64,000 nucleotides of DNA, taken from NCBI GenBank assembly GCA_014649155.1, contig BMSM01000003.1, positions 124,001-188,000 of the forward strand, written 5' to 3'. Numbering within the stretch: position 1 is the stretch's first letter; every line of letters starts with the position of its first letter. The notes beneath the pieces were generated by a model. That model was not told the origin of the DNA, did no database searches, and worked only from the letters and a program-made list of their open reading frames with translations. A program made the position numbers and the translations under genes. Shown piece by piece: positions 45,103 to 54,739 of this stretch. Source of the DNA: Streptomyces griseoviridis. GTDB lineage: Bacteria; Actinomycetota; Actinomycetes; Streptomycetales; Streptomycetaceae.

Positions 45103-47673
45103 TCAGGCGATCCGGGTCAGCTTGCTCGTGAGGGGCGGTTCCGCCAGGTCCTCCTTGAGGGCGACCGGGACCTCGACCGTCTCGGCGCTGGTGCCGTCGC
45201 CGACGGTGAGCGTGCCCACCTTCGTGCCGGCCGCCGCGGTGTGCGGCACGGACCCGTCGGCCAGGTCGTCCAGCTCCAGCCGGACGGTCAGGCCGGACCA
45301 GCCGACCGCGGAGACGTCCTTGGTGGCGACCACCGGGGTGGTGCCGCCCAGACCGTCGTCGACCTCTCCGACGACCTCGCCCTTCTGCACGATCGTCTTC
45401 GCGGTGAGCGCGTCCTGCCCGGCCTCGATCAGCTTCCGTACGATGCCGGTGACCTCGTCGATGTTGGCGGTGCCGTTCTGCCCGTACTGGCCGAGGGCCG
45501 CGCCGATGATCGTCTGCGTCTTGCCGCCGACCTCCTTCTCCGCGGCGAAGAGGATGTTGCCGCCGGCCGCGGTGGTGGTGCCGGTCTTGATGCCGATGGC
45601 CACGGTCGGGACGAGCCCGAAGAAGTTGTTCTGCTGGTCGCCGTTGAGGTCGACGTAGCTGGGCTGCCGGGAGATCTCCTTGAACACCGGGTTCTCCATC
45701 GCGGCGCGGCCCAGCTTCACCAGGTCCGCGGCGGTGGAGACGGTCGTCTTGTCCAGACCGCTGGGGTCCGTGTACGTGGTGTTCTCCATCCCCAGCTCCT
45801 TGGCGGTCTTGTTCATCTTCTCGACGAACGCGTCCTCGGAGGCGCTGCCGGTGTCCCAGCGGGCCAGCAGCTTGGCGATGTTGTTGGCGGACGGCAGCAT
45901 GACCGCCTGGAGCGCCTCGTACTCGGTGATCTTCTGGCCCTCGGTGACCTTGACGACCGACTCGTTCTCGGCCTTGCCGGTCTCGTAGTGCTTCTGCGCG
46001 GCCGCGTCGACCGGGATCTGCGGCCCCTTCTCACCCGTCTTCAGCGGGTGGTCGCGCAGGACCAGGTAGACCGTCATCACCTTGGCGATGCTGGCGATCG
46101 GGACGGGCTTCTGGTCGCCGGACGTGCCGAAACTGCCGATGCCGTTCACGTCCATGGCCGCCTGGCCCTGGGTGGGCCAGGGGACGGAGGGCTTGCCGCC
46201 CTCGAAGGAGACGGTCTCCTGCGCGGTGAGCTTCAGCGTGGGCGTCGGCAGCGGACGCACGGCCTGTACGACCGCGACCACGATCACCAGCAGCAGGACC
46301 AGCGGCGTCCAGATCTTCACCCGCCGCCACGCCGTGCGCAGCGGTGTCTCCGGCGGCGGCGGGGTGTTGGTCAGCTCCGCCAGCAGATCCAGCGGCGGCT
46401 TCGGCGGCAGGGGCTGCTGCCGGGTGCGCTCGAAGCCCTCGGCGGCGGGGGCGGGGGTTCCTTCGGCGGCGGGGGCGGGAACTCCGGCCACGGGCTGGAC
46501 CGGCTTGCGGACCGCGGGGTCGTCCAGCGGCTTGAGCGCGACGAACTTGCTGGTGCGCTCGGCGGGAGCCTCGGCGTCCTTCGGGCCCCCCGTGCCCTTG
46601 TCGTCCTTCTCGCCCTTCTCGTCCTTCTCGCTCTTTTCCGCGCCGCCCAGCTTGAGCATGGTCGTGGGCTGGTCTACGGCGGACGCGGCGGCGGGCGCCT
46701 TGAAGACGGCGGTGGGCTGGTCGACGGGCGGCTCCGTGGGAGCGTCCGCCTCGTCGGTGTCCGGCGCGTCGGGGGCGGCGGGCTGGGTGCCGTCGGCGGG
46801 GTTGTCGTCGTCCGGGTCCGGGTCCGCGTCGGGGGTGCCGGCACGGGGGGCGCCCTTGGCGGCGGGGGGCTCGGAGGTCTCGGAGTTCTTGGGGGCCGTG
46901 GGGGCCGTGGGGGCTTCGGGGGAGGCCGGGGCGCTTGCCGCCTCGGAGGCATCGGGAAGCTCAGCGGTCTCTTCGGGAACCTCAGCGGTCCCAGCTGCCT
47001 CGGGAACCGCGCGGGTCTCGCGAGCCTCAGAAGCTCCGGTGCCTTCAGAAGCCGCGGTGCCTTCAGAAGCGTCCGGGGCGTCCGGGGCACCGGACGCGGC
47101 CGAGGCGGCGGCGGGGGCGGGCTCGTCGGGCGCGTCGGGCGCGTCGGAGGCGGCGGGGCGTGCGACGGGCTTCTGCGCGCCCTCAGCGCCGCCGGAGCCC
47201 GCCTCACCGCCCTGAGCGCCGTCAGAGCCCTTCAGGGCCTCCTGGGCGCCCCCGGCGGCCTTCTGGGGGCTCTCGGGGCTCTCGGCGGGCTTGTCGGCGT
47301 CCTCGGCGTCCTCGGTGGCGTCGGCGCCCGCGCCGGAGCCGGCATGGGTGTCGACGCCCGCGCCGGAGCCGGCATCCTCGTCGTCGGCGGTCCGCACCCA
47401 CGCCGCGACCGCCTCCCGCAGCGGGCCGTCACCCCCGGCACCGGCGTCCGCCTCCGGACCACCGGCCCGGTCCGCCCGCACCCGCGTGGCCGTGTCGGCG
47501 CCGCCGCCCCCGGTGGACCCCCGCTCCGCGGAACGGGACACCGCCAGCCGGGGATCACGCGTCTCGTCGGACCCGGCCTCCGACCGCGCCCCGGGAACCG
47601 GACCCACGCTCCCCGACGTCCGTTCTGCCGACGACTCGCGCTGCTTCGACCTGTCGGGGGACTCGCCCGCCAC
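45103..47673 (-). CDS. D-alanyl-D-alanine carboxypeptidase with long disordered cytoplasmic region
   Basis: 856 residues from a GTG preceded by GGAGGAG; an ATG 15 bases upstream overlaps that site and is less likely. Residues 1-~440 are disordered (Ala/Pro/Glu/Ser-rich, with PTAVFK and PTTMLK motifs). One membrane helix follows (IWTPLVLLLVIVVAVVQAV), then the extracellular penicillin-binding domain with SIAK (SxxK nucleophile), SANN (SxN) and KTGTT (KTG). It trims peptidoglycan pentapeptides. From memory this corresponds to S. coelicolor SCO4439. The N-terminal region is far longer than in other DacA proteins and may be phosphorylated at the TAVF/TTML threonines (inference). Confidence 0.88.
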   Translation of the reverse strand: MAGESPDRSKQRESSAERTSGSVGPVPGARSEAGSDETRDPRLAVSRSAERGSTGGGGADTATRVRADRAGGPEADAGAGGDGPLREAVAAWVRTADDEDAGSGAGVDTHAGSGAGADATEDAEDADKPAESPESPQKAAGGAQEALKGSDGAQGGEAGSGGAEGAQKPVARPAASDAPDAPDEPAPAAASAASGAPDAPDASEGTAASEGTGASEARETRAVPEAAGTAEVPEETAELPDASEAASAPASPEAPTAPTAPKNSETSEPPAAKGAPRAGTPDADPDPDDDNPADGTQPAAPDAPDTDEADAPTEPPVDQPTAVFKAPAAASAVDQPTTMLKLGGAEKSEKDEKGEKDDKGTGGPKDAEAPAERTSKFVALKPLDDPAVRKPVQPVAGVPAPAAEGTPAPAAEGFERTRQQPLPPKPPLDLLAELTNTPPPPETPLRTAWRRVKIWTPLVLLLVIVVAVVQAVRPLPTPTLKLTAQETVSFEGGKPSVPWPTQGQAAMDVNGIGSFGTSGDQKPVPIASIAKVMTVYLVLRDHPLKTGEKGPQIPVDAAAQKHYETGKAENESVVKVTEGQKITEYEALQAVMLPSANNIAKLLARWDTGSASEDAFVEKMNKTAKELGMENTTYTDPSGLDKTTVSTAADLVKLGRAAMENPVFKEISRQPSYVDLNGDQQNNFFGLVPTVAIGIKTGTTTAAGGNILFAAEKEVGGKTQTIIGAALGQYGQNGTANIDEVTGIVRKLIEAGQDALTAKTIVQKGEVVGEVDDGLGGTTPVVATKDVSAVGWSGLTVRLELDDLADGSVPHTAAAGTKVGTLTVGDGTSAETVEVPVALKEDLAEPPLTSKLTRIA

Positions 47674-47910
47674 CGATGCCTCCTCCATGCGCCGCACGTC
47701 TCGCGTGCGCGTACCGAACCGTGAACCGCCACCCGGGACACCGCCGACCGGCGCTGTCCGAACCATGTACCAGTGTCCTGTGCGGGGGCTGAACCACCGC
47801 GGTAGACGAGAACGACATACCTGCCGGTTCCCTCCCGAAGCGGTCACGCACCCTCGACAGACCAATGTGAGAGGGGTCACCCTGTCTGTCATCCACGCGG
47901 GGAGGCATGG

Positions 47911-48690
47911 ATGGGCAGGAGCCGCAGAACACTTCCGGAGGAGCTTCTGCTGCTGGCACTGGACCCGACCACGGGTACCACTGCGCAGCCGCAGTCGCTC
48001 GACCTCGGCCTGGCCGGAGCGCAGCTCGTCGAGCTGGCGCTGGCCGGACGGATAGCCCCAGACGGGGATCGTATCGCCGTGGTGGCACCACGGCCGACTG
48101 GAGATCCGACCCTGGACTGCGCGTTGGAGCTGCTGCGAAGGCGCGGCGCTCCCGTACGGGCGGTCCACTGGATCGGCGGACCCCGGCTGGGGCTCCGCCA
48201 GACCTACCTCTCGCATCTGGAGCGGTGCGGCATGGTGCATGCCGTGGCCGGCCAGATGTGCGGGGTGCTGCCGACGACTCGCTACCAGGCGACGGACAAC
48301 GAGATCAGCCGGGAGATCAGGGCCCGGCTGGACTCCGCGATCCGCACCGGCGTACCGCCGGACCCGCGGACCGCGGCGCTCGCCGCGCTGGCGCACGCGG
48401 TCGGCCTCGGAAAGCACCTCTATCCCGGGAACGAGGGGCGGTCCTCCCGCTCCCGCCTCCGGGATCTGATCCGGCACGACCCGATGGGCGGCCTCGTGGC
48501 GCACGCCGTGATGGACGTCCAGAACGGCGTGGCGGCCCAGCCGCGCCGCAGCGCCGCCCCGGCCGGCCGCCAGGCCGCCGCCGGTCCCGGTCCGGGCCCA
48601 GGCCCCGGCGCCAGGTCCGCGCCGGAACCCGCCAGGGGGGTCCCGGCACAGCCACGCCGCGGCCCCATGGCACGCGCCGCGGCCCACTGA
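47911..48690 (+). CDS. GPP34 (GOLPH3/Vps74-like) protein
   Basis: 259 residues, GGGAGG before the ATG. The signature TLPEELLLLALDPTTG and the helical body (AGAQLVELALAGRIAPDGDRIAVV) define the GPP34 fold, which in eukaryotes binds phosphoinositide and glycosyltransferases. In Streptomyces such genes sit beside XRE/DUF397 pairs, as here with scr1-scr2; the role is unknown. The last ~45 residues are a proline/glycine/arginine tail. It is divergent from the carboxypeptidase gene. Confidence 0.85.
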   Translation: MGRSRRTLPEELLLLALDPTTGTTAQPQSLDLGLAGAQLVELALAGRIAPDGDRIAVVAPRPTGDPTLDCALELLRRRGAPVRAVHWIGGPRLGLRQTYLSHLERCGMVHAVAGQMCGVLPTTRYQATDNEISREIRARLDSAIRTGVPPDPRTAALAALAHAVGLGKHLYPGNEGRSSRSRLRDLIRHDPMGGLVAHAVMDVQNGVAAQPRRSAAPAGRQAAAGPGPGPGPGARSAPEPARGVPAQPRRGPMARAAAH

Positions 48691-49126
48691 GCCGGAGCCC
48701 CGGCACCACACGCAGCACCCGAGCACCACGCCCGCACCACCCAGCACGCTGCACCCACGCACCACCCAGCACGCTGCACCACGCACCACGCTGCACCCGC
48801 ACCACCCAGCACGCTGCACCACCCACGCACCACCGCACACCCCGAGCCGCCGCACGAAGTCCCCGAGACCGGTCCGGGAGCCGCTGGCCGCGCGGGGCGA
48901 CAGGACCGACGTCCGGACGACGACCCGGTCCCGCCGCCCCGCGCGGCCGCATGCGCGCCCCGCACCCCGCGCGAGGGTGGTGTCCCGAACTGGCGTGTAC
49001 GCGGCGCATATCGACCGTTTCCCAGCGCTGGCCTGCCCCATGGTGGCAGTCTGCTCAACAGCAGATACGCATAGTGGCAGATGGCAAGTGGCAAGCAAGA
49101 GGCACGCAGCCGGAGGTGCACGTCCC
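48691..49126. repeat. 436-bp intergenic region with CAC-rich degenerate tandem repeats
   Basis: Between about 48700 and 48845 the sequence consists of imperfect copies of CAGCACGCTGCACC and CACGCACCAC units. No gene is seen. Nearer scr1 (49040-49100) are short TGGCA repeats (GTGGCAG, GTGGCAGATGGCAAGTGGCAAG) that could be a regulator site. Confidence 0.6.
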
Positions 49127-49984
49127 GTGGCGTCCAATGTGAATCCCACCGTCCGACGGCGCCGGCTGGGGCAGGAACTGCGCCGGCTCCGCGAGGTGAA
49201 AGGCATGACCGCCGAGGAAGTCGCCGAGCGGCTGCTGGTGTCCCAGTCGAAGATCAGCCGCCTGGAGAACGGCCGGCGCAGCATCAGCCAGCGGGACGTC
49301 CGCGATCTCTGCGGGGTCTACGAGGTGGAGGACCAGCGCGTCGTCGATTCGCTGATGCAGATGGCCAAGGACTCCCGCCAGCAGGGCTGGTGGCACGCCT
49401 TCGGCGACATCCCGTACAGCGTCTACATCGGCCTGGAGACCGACGCCGAGTCGCTGCGCGTCTACGAACCCCAGATCATCACCGGCCTGCTCCAGACCCG
49501 TACGTACGCCGAGGCCCTGATCCAGGGCGCGCTGCCGGAGACCCCCATCGCCGACGTCGAGAAACGGGTGAACGTCCGGATAAGGCGTCAGGAGCGCATC
49601 CACGCCGAGCACGGCCCGCTGCGGCTGTGGGTCGTCCTGGACGAGGCGTGCCTGCACCGCGTCGTCGGCAACCGGCAGGTGATGCGGGAGCAGTTGGAGC
49701 ACGTCGCGGAGATGTCCCAGCAGCCGCACATCACCGTGCAGGTGCTGCCGTTCGACGTCGGCGCGCACCCCGGCGTCAACGGCCAGTACTCCATCCTGGA
49801 GTTCGCCGACACCGTCGACTCCAGTGTGGTCTACATCGAGGGCGTGACCAGCGACCTGTACCTGGAGAAGGCGCAGGATGTGCAGAGGTACACGGTGATG
49901 TACGAGCACCTGAGGGCCCAGGCGCTCAACGTGGAGCAGTCCCGGCAGCGCATCGAGGACGTGGCGAAGGAATACGCCCGCTGA
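49127..49984 (+). CDS. scr1: XRE-family regulator Scr1 (SCO4441-type)
   Basis: 285 residues from GTG with GGAGG upstream. N-terminal HTH: RRLGQELRRLREVKGMTAEEVAERLLVSQSKISRLENGRR. The rest is the DUF5753 sensor-like domain (YEPQIITGLLQTRTYAEALIQ; PFDVGAHPGVNGQYSILEF). With the downstream DUF397 gene it forms the XRE-DUF397 pair named Scr1/Scr2 in S. coelicolor, reported as a positive regulator of antibiotic production. The name is transferred because both genes and the GPP34 and glutathione peroxidase neighbours match. Confidence 0.85.
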   Translation: MASNVNPTVRRRRLGQELRRLREVKGMTAEEVAERLLVSQSKISRLENGRRSISQRDVRDLCGVYEVEDQRVVDSLMQMAKDSRQQGWWHAFGDIPYSVYIGLETDAESLRVYEPQIITGLLQTRTYAEALIQGALPETPIADVEKRVNVRIRRQERIHAEHGPLRLWVVLDEACLHRVVGNRQVMREQLEHVAEMSQQPHITVQVLPFDVGAHPGVNGQYSILEFADTVDSSVVYIEGVTSDLYLEKAQDVQRYTVMYEHLRAQALNVEQSRQRIEDVAKEYAR

Positions 49985-50221
49985 ACCCGCGGAAGCGATA
50001 TCCCTGGAGCGGGCGGGAATGCTACACCCCAGGGCCACTGAACTGGAAGACTCACCTGGAATATGCCATCCGGTCGGGTGAACGGCCCCGCCGGAGAGGG
50101 AATCCGGCGAGTAGCGTCGATCACGCCAACGTCCCATGACATTGGCGCGGCCCGCACCGCGGCCCTTTCGGGACCCGTGGTGCGGTGACGGCATTTCGGC
50201 ACTCGCTTACCGGAGCACACC

Positions 50222-50410
50222 ATGGCAATTCTTCAGGGCGCCACGGACACGTGGACGAAGTCCTCCTATTCCGGGGGGAACGGCGCCTGCGTCGAGGTCA
50301 AGTCCCCCGTCGTGACCGCGCTGATGGTCCGCGACTCGAAGGTCCCCGCCGGGCCGGCCCTGGCCTTCCCCACCACCGCGTGGTCGGCCTTCGTGGCCTC
50401 GGTCAAGTAG
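50222..50410 (+). CDS. scr2: DUF397 protein Scr2 (SCO4442-type)
   Basis: 62 residues, GGAG before the ATG. The whole protein is one DUF397 domain: WTKSSYSGGNGACVEVKS, then VRDSKVPAGPALAFPTTAWSAFV. DUF397 proteins partner XRE/DUF5753 regulators and modulate them. It lies 237 bp after scr1, so it may have its own promoter as well as read-through. Confidence 0.88.
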   Translation: MAILQGATDTWTKSSYSGGNGACVEVKSPVVTALMVRDSKVPAGPALAFPTTAWSAFVASVK

Positions 50411-50514
50411 CGGCACGCACCCCCTACGGGCCGTACGCCCGGACACGCACCACCGCGGAGCCCTCTCGACCAGTTCGCCGACCTTGCCGAGAGGGCTCGG
50501 CTCGTACTCCTGCG

Positions 50515-51027
50515 TCAGGCCAGCTGCTCCTCCACCGCGGCCACCACCTCCGGCGCCTCCGGCTCGGTCTGCGGCGCGAACCGGGCTACGACCTCCCCGT
50601 CCCGCCCGATCAGGAACTTCTCGAAGTTCCACCGCACGTCCCCGCGGTGCCCCTCGGCGTCCGCGAATCCGACCAGCCGCTCGTACAGCGGATGCCGGCC
50701 CTCCCCGTTCACCTCGACCTTCTCGGTCATCGGGAAGGTCACCCCGTACGTCGCCGAGCAGAATTCCGCGATCTCCTGAGCGCTGCCCGGCTCCTGCCCC
50801 ATGAACTGGTTGCACGGCACCCCGAGCACGGTGAAGCCCCGCTCCGCGTACCGCTCGTGCAGCCGCTCCAGCCCTTCGTACTGCGGTGTCAGCCCACACT
50901 TGGAGGCGACGTTCACGACGAGCACGACCTGCCCGGCGTACTGCCCGAGGTCCGCCGGACCGCCGTCGAGGGCGCCGATCCCGACGCTCAGGGGGGACAT
51001 GGGGGCATTGCTGATGTCAGAGGTCAT
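50515..51027 (-). CDS. Glutathione-peroxidase-family thiol peroxidase
   Basis: 170 residues. The catalytic cysteine is in VNVASKCGLTPQYEGLE (Cys replaces selenocysteine), with VPCNQFMGQEPGS and RWNFEKFLIG supplying the resolving cysteine region, Gln and Trp/Asn of the tetrad. In actinobacteria, which lack glutathione, these enzymes use thioredoxin to reduce hydroperoxides. It is a single gene, convergent with scr2. It corresponds to SCO4444 in S. coelicolor from memory. Confidence 0.9.
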   Translation of the reverse strand: MTSDISNAPMSPLSVGIGALDGGPADLGQYAGQVVLVVNVASKCGLTPQYEGLERLHERYAERGFTVLGVPCNQFMGQEPGSAQEIAEFCSATYGVTFPMTEKVEVNGEGRHPLYERLVGFADAEGHRGDVRWNFEKFLIGRDGEVVARFAPQTEPEAPEVVAAVEEQLA

Positions 51028-51178
51028 GCCCGGATGCTAGAGGGTGCCGCCCGCTCCGGGGCCTGGAGGCAGAGCCCGGTCGACGCGTCCTCGCCACCGG
51101 CCGCGGTCTTCACCGACCGCGCCGGCGGCCCGATGGGCCCGCATCAGGGTGACGGCGAGCTGACGCGGGCCCACCGGA

Positions 51179-51462
51179 TCAGCCGGCCGTGCAGGAGACG
51201 GTCGGCCAGGTCCAGTTGCCGTTGTGCTGGATGGTGACGCCGAAGGTGTTGCCGCTGCCGTTGGGCTTGGCCGTCAGCGTCTGGGCGCTGGGATAGCTGG
51301 CGCTGGTGTTCCAGGTGGAGAGCACCTTGGCGGGTGAGGGGATGTTCATCGTCACGGTCCAGTTGCTGCTGCCGGAGACGGTGACGTTGAGGTTGTACCG
51401 GTCGCTCCACTGCTGCCCGGCGGAGAGCGTGGCGCTGCACCCGGTACCGCCGCCACCGCCCC
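51179..51462. repeat. Direct repeat copy 1: CBM-coding segment of axeA
   Basis: About 280 bp encoding the C-terminal module and glycine linker; it is nearly identical to 52189-52472 at the DNA level, differing at scattered single positions (for example CATT/CGTT in the NIPSP/NVPSP codon). Confidence 0.85.
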
Positions 51463-52171
51463 CTCCGCCCCCGCCCCCGCCGGTCGGCGCGACGGCACGC
51501 CCGGTCTGCGGGGAGATCATCCCGGCGCACAGTCCGCGCGCGGCGAGCCCCTGGGCGATCCGGGGGATGGCCGCGAGCGTGTTGGCGGGCCAGTCGTGCA
51601 TGAGGATGACCTGCCCGTCCGTGAGCCGGCCGGCGGCCTGGACGATGGCGTCGGTGCTCGCGCCGTTCCAGTCCTGCGAGTCGACGTCCCAGATCACCTG
51701 GGTGAGCCCGTACGAGGCCGCCACCGACCGCACGGTCGCGTTGGTCTCCCCGTACGGCGGCCGGAACAGGACCGGCGTACCGCCGCCCCCGTTCGCGATC
51801 GCCTGCTGGGTCCGTCCGATCTCGGAATCGATCTGCGCCTGGCCGAGCTGGGTCAGGTGCGGATGGGTGTAGCTGTGGTTGCCCACCCACATCCCGGCGT
51901 CCACCTGGGCCTTGACCAGCGCCGGGTTGGCGGCGGCGTACTGCCCCTGGTTGAACATGGTGGCCCGCAGCCCGTTCTGCTTGAGCGCGTTCAGCAGGGC
52001 GGACGTACTGCCGGACGGCCCGTCGTCGAAGGTCAGCCCGACGTACCCGGTGCAGGCGGAGGCGGCGGCGCGGGCCGGCGCGGCGCCGGGCACCGTGAGG
52101 GCGAGCAGGCCCGCGGCGGCCAGGGCGCCGGCGACCAGGCCACCGACCGCGGAACGCAGACGACTGCGCAT
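51179..52171 (-). CDS. axeA: Acetylxylan esterase (CE4) with C-terminal carbohydrate-binding module
   Basis: 330 residues. Signal peptide [11 protein letters not shown]...ARAAA. NodB/CE4 motifs in order: [29 protein letters not shown] and ILMHDW. A polyglycine linker leads to a ~90-residue binding module ([22 protein letters not shown]). It removes acetyl groups from xylan outside the cell. The gene follows xlnB directly, as in S. lividans; ATG 52189 overlaps the xlnB stop (TGATG), while ATG 52171 has the better G-rich leader. The binding module is almost identical to that of XlnB. Confidence 0.9.
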   Translation of the reverse strand: MRSRLRSAVGGLVAGALAAAGLLALTVPGAAPARAAASACTGYVGLTFDDGPSGSTSALLNALKQNGLRATMFNQGQYAAANPALVKAQVDAGMWVGNHSYTHPHLTQLGQAQIDSEIGRTQQAIANGGGGTPVLFRPPYGETNATVRSVAASYGLTQVIWDVDSQDWNGASTDAIVQAAGRLTDGQVILMHDWPANTLAAIPRIAQGLAARGLCAGMISPQTGRAVAPTGGGGGGGGGGGGTGCSATLSAGQQWSDRYNLNVTVSGSSNWTVTMNIPSPAKVLSTWNTSASYPSAQTLTAKPNGSGNTFGVTIQHNGNWTWPTVSCTAG

Positions 52172-52188
52172 GGAGACCCCCCGGGCCA

Positions 52189-52472
52189 TCAGCCGGCGCT
52201 GCACGAGACGGAGGGCCAGGTCCAGTTGCCGTTGGGCTGGATGGTGACGCCGAAGGTGTTGCCGCTGCCGTTCGGCTTGGCCGTCAGGACTTGGGCGCTG
52301 GGATAGCTGGCGCTGGTGTTCCAGGTGGAGAGCACCTTGGCGGGTGAGGGCACGTTCATCGTCACGGTCCAGTTGCTGCTGCCGGAGACGGCGACGTTGA
52401 GGTTGTACCGGTCGCTCCACTGCTGCCCGGCGGAGAGCGTGGCGCTGCACCCGGTGCCGCCGCCACCGCCCC
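52189..52472. repeat. Direct repeat copy 2: CBM-coding segment of xlnB
   Basis: Counterpart of 51179-51462 in the same orientation, about 1 kb apart. Recombination between the copies would delete the catalytic part of axeA. Confidence 0.85.
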
Positions 52473-53202
52473 CTCCGCCGCCACCGGAGTCGGTGCCGCC
52501 CACGGTGATGCTGGAGCTGCCGCTGCTCTGGTACCCCTCGGTCGCCATGATCATGTAGTAGTTGAAGCTGCCGAGGGGCATGCCGGCCCGCGCCCAGGCG
52601 TCGAAGTGGTTGCCGGTGGTGATGGTCCCGCCCGTCCGCTTGGACTGCCGGACACTCCAGTACTGGTCGAAGGTGCGCGTCCCCTCGACGGACGGCGCGT
52701 TGTACCGCGTCGTCCTGTAGATGTCGTACGTCCCGCCGTCACTGCTGACGGTCCCCATGAACGTGCCGGTGGGCCGGAACGTCCCCCAGTTGTCGACGAT
52801 GTAGTACTCGACCAGCGGGTTCGACGTCCAGCCGTAGAGCGCGAGGTAGGCGTTGCCGGACGGGCTGAAGGTGCCGGAGTAGGTCACGCTCCGCCGCCCG
52901 CCGTTGCTCCACCCCTTCCCGGCGACGAAGTTCCCGGTGTTCCTCCAGTTGGTGCTGTACGAGCCGCCGGACCCCAGGTTCATGGAGACGGTGCCCTGGG
53001 AGTCGGTCCAGAACGAGTAGTAGTACCCGTTGTCGGTCCCGGTCTGGTTGGTCGTCACGACCGTGTCGGCGTAGGCGGTCCCGGGCCCGGTCATGGCGAC
53101 CACGACCGCCAGCACGGCGGCACAGACCCCACTGAACAGCAACCGGAGCCGACCCCGTCTGCGACGGTCGCCGGGACGTGCGGATGCGGGTGCGATGTCC
53201 AT
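52189..53202 (-). CDS. xlnB: Endo-1,4-beta-xylanase (GH11) with C-terminal binding module
   Basis: 337 residues. A long basic leader and hydrophobic core end at TAYA-DTVVT. The GH11 jelly roll contains the nucleophile Glu in [13 protein letters not shown] and the acid/base Glu in [11 protein letters not shown] glycine linker leads to the same ~90-residue binding module as in AxeA. It cuts xylan internally outside the cell. It is the first gene of the xlnB-axeA operon. A GTTTCG-N10-CGAAAC inverted repeat lies 92 bp upstream and is the likely control site. Confidence 0.93.
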   Translation of the reverse strand: MDIAPASARPGDRRRRGRLRLLFSGVCAAVLAVVVAMTGPGTAYADTVVTTNQTGTDNGYYYSFWTDSQGTVSMNLGSGGSYSTNWRNTGNFVAGKGWSNGGRRSVTYSGTFSPSGNAYLALYGWTSNPLVEYYIVDNWGTFRPTGTFMGTVSSDGGTYDIYRTTRYNAPSVEGTRTFDQYWSVRQSKRTGGTITTGNHFDAWARAGMPLGSFNYYMIMATEGYQSSGSSSITVGGTDSGGGGGGGGGGTGCSATLSAGQQWSDRYNLNVAVSGSSNWTVTMNVPSPAKVLSTWNTSASYPSAQVLTAKPNGSGNTFGVTIQPNGNWTWPSVSCSAG

Positions 53203-53293
53203 CGTGTGCGTCCTCCTCTTGTACGGGTCGTACAGGTCGTACGGGGGAGCCGATGGCGAGTCAGTGTTGAGATGCTCGCGTCAACTGTCAATA

Positions 53294-53315
53294 GTTTCGG
53301 CATGCACTTCGAAAC
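53294..53315. promoter_or_regulatory. Inverted repeat GTTTCG-N10-CGAAAC upstream of xlnB
   Basis: Perfect 6-bp arms with a 10-base spacer, 92 bp before the xlnB ATG in a 348-bp control region free of genes. CGAAA/TTTCG elements are known from promoters of Streptomyces xylanase genes, so this is a good candidate operator for a substrate-responsive repressor. Confidence 0.5.
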
Positions 53316-53550
53316 ATTCGGAGCCCGGACTGCGTTGCGTGGGTCAATTCCAGCCGGTCAGCGCGGTCTTACAGTCGACTCCCCGTCTCATGAGAGATGG
53401 CGCCCATACGACTGCCCCACGGCAGTGGGCGCACATCCCGAATCATTTCGACACTGAACCCGATCTTCCGTTCACTCGCGACTGCCGAGATCGGAGATCC
53501 GTCGGTGATCGGTCGGCGGAGTGTCGGCGGGGCGAGGAACCCTGAACGGC

Positions 53551-54516
53551 ATGTCCACCCTCACCCCTCATTGGGACGTCCACCGCCTGCCCCCGGCCCA
53601 CGGCAAGACCTTCCTGGTCACCGGAGGCAACGCCGGCATCGGCTACTTCGTCGCGGAGCAGCTCGCCACGACCGGAGCCGTCGTCGTACTGGGCAGCCGG
53701 ACCGCCGCGAAGGCCGACGCCGCGATGACGTCGATCCGCTCCCGCGTCCCCGGCGCACGGCTCCGGCACATGCCCCTGGACCTGGCCGACCTGTCCACCC
53801 TGAGCACCGCGGTCGACACACTCCACCTCGACCACCTCGACGCGGTCGTCCACAACGCGGGCGTGGCCCTGGACGATCCGCCGCGCCGCGAGACGGCCGC
53901 CGGCCACGAGCTGATGTTCGCCACCAACCACCTCGGCCACTTCGCGCTCACCCGCTGGCTGGCCCCGCTGCTCTCGGCGGCGCCGGCCGCCCGCGTCGTG
54001 ACGGTCGGCAGCTTCGCGGCCCGCTCCGAGCGGCTGGACCTGGACGACCTCCAGTCCACCCGGGACTACCGCCCCAAGCGGACCTACGGCCGCTCGAAAC
54101 TGGCCCAGATGAGCTTCGCCCTGGAACTCGACCGCCGCCTGCGCGCCGCCCACAGCACGGTGAGCAGCCTGGTGGCCCACCCCGGCGGCGCGCTCGACGC
54201 CCTGACCCCGCCCCGCCCGCCGCTCCACGAGGTCACGCCGGCCCGCCGCCTGCGCGCCCTGCCCGCCGCGCTCCTGGTCCAGGGCAAGGAGGCCGGCGCC
54301 CGGCCCATCGTCCGAGCCGTCCTCGACCCGGCGGCGGAGGGCGGCCAGCTCTGGGGCCCCCGCACCTTCGGCCTACGCGGCACCCCACGCCCCGAACCCG
54401 TCCCGGCCCACATCTCGGACCCGACCACGGCGAACGCCCTGTGGACGAGGAGCACGACCTTGACGGGCGCGGACCCTGCTCTGGCCCTGGCCGATGTCAG
54501 GAGGACCGGGGCGTGA
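53551..54516 (+). CDS. Short-chain dehydrogenase/reductase
   Basis: 321 residues. The Rossmann motif is TGGNAGIGYFVAEQL, the NAG motif is HNAGVA, and the active site is VVTVGSFAA (Ser) and RTYGRSKLA (YxxxK). It belongs to the retinol-dehydrogenase-like SDR group; the substrate is unknown. GAGGAA lies about 12 bases upstream of the ATG; GTG 53521 would add ten residues. Its 3' end overlaps the convergent cold-shock-like gene by 20 bp. Confidence 0.87.
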   Translation: MSTLTPHWDVHRLPPAHGKTFLVTGGNAGIGYFVAEQLATTGAVVVLGSRTAAKADAAMTSIRSRVPGARLRHMPLDLADLSTLSTAVDTLHLDHLDAVVHNAGVALDDPPRRETAAGHELMFATNHLGHFALTRWLAPLLSAAPAARVVTVGSFAARSERLDLDDLQSTRDYRPKRTYGRSKLAQMSFALELDRRLRAAHSTVSSLVAHPGGALDALTPPRPPLHEVTPARRLRALPAALLVQGKEAGARPIVRAVLDPAAEGGQLWGPRTFGLRGTPRPEPVPAHISDPTTANALWTRSTTLTGADPALALADVRRTGA

Positions 54517-54721
54517 TGCTCACGGCACGGTAGTCGTATCCGTCCTGTTTGAAACCGGGCGCCTCCCACGAGAGGTCCACCTGCTGTCCGGGCGACAGGG
54601 TACGGAAGCCGGGCTGCTGGATATCGGAGTAATGGCCGAAGCAGCCACCGGGTGTCTCGGGCGAATCGAGCACACCCCACCCTTCCTCGTCGTCCCACTC
54701 ACGAACGGTCGCGATCACCAT
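54497..54721 (-). CDS. Cold-shock-domain-like small protein
   Basis: 74 residues: MVIATVREWDDEEGWGVLDS, CFGHYSDIQQPGFRTL and VDLSWEAPGFKQDGYDYRAV. The order of strands and the GWG/H-x-SDI pattern match a diverged cold-shock domain that binds single-stranded nucleic acid; the usual RNP1 aromatic KGFGF is replaced by EGWGV. No good ribosome site is seen. Convergent with the SDR gene. Confidence 0.75.
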   Translation of the reverse strand: MVIATVREWDDEEGWGVLDSPETPGGCFGHYSDIQQPGFRTLSPGQQVDLSWEAPGFKQDGYDYRAVSITPRSS

Positions 54722-54739
54722 GACCGGGACCCTACAGGC

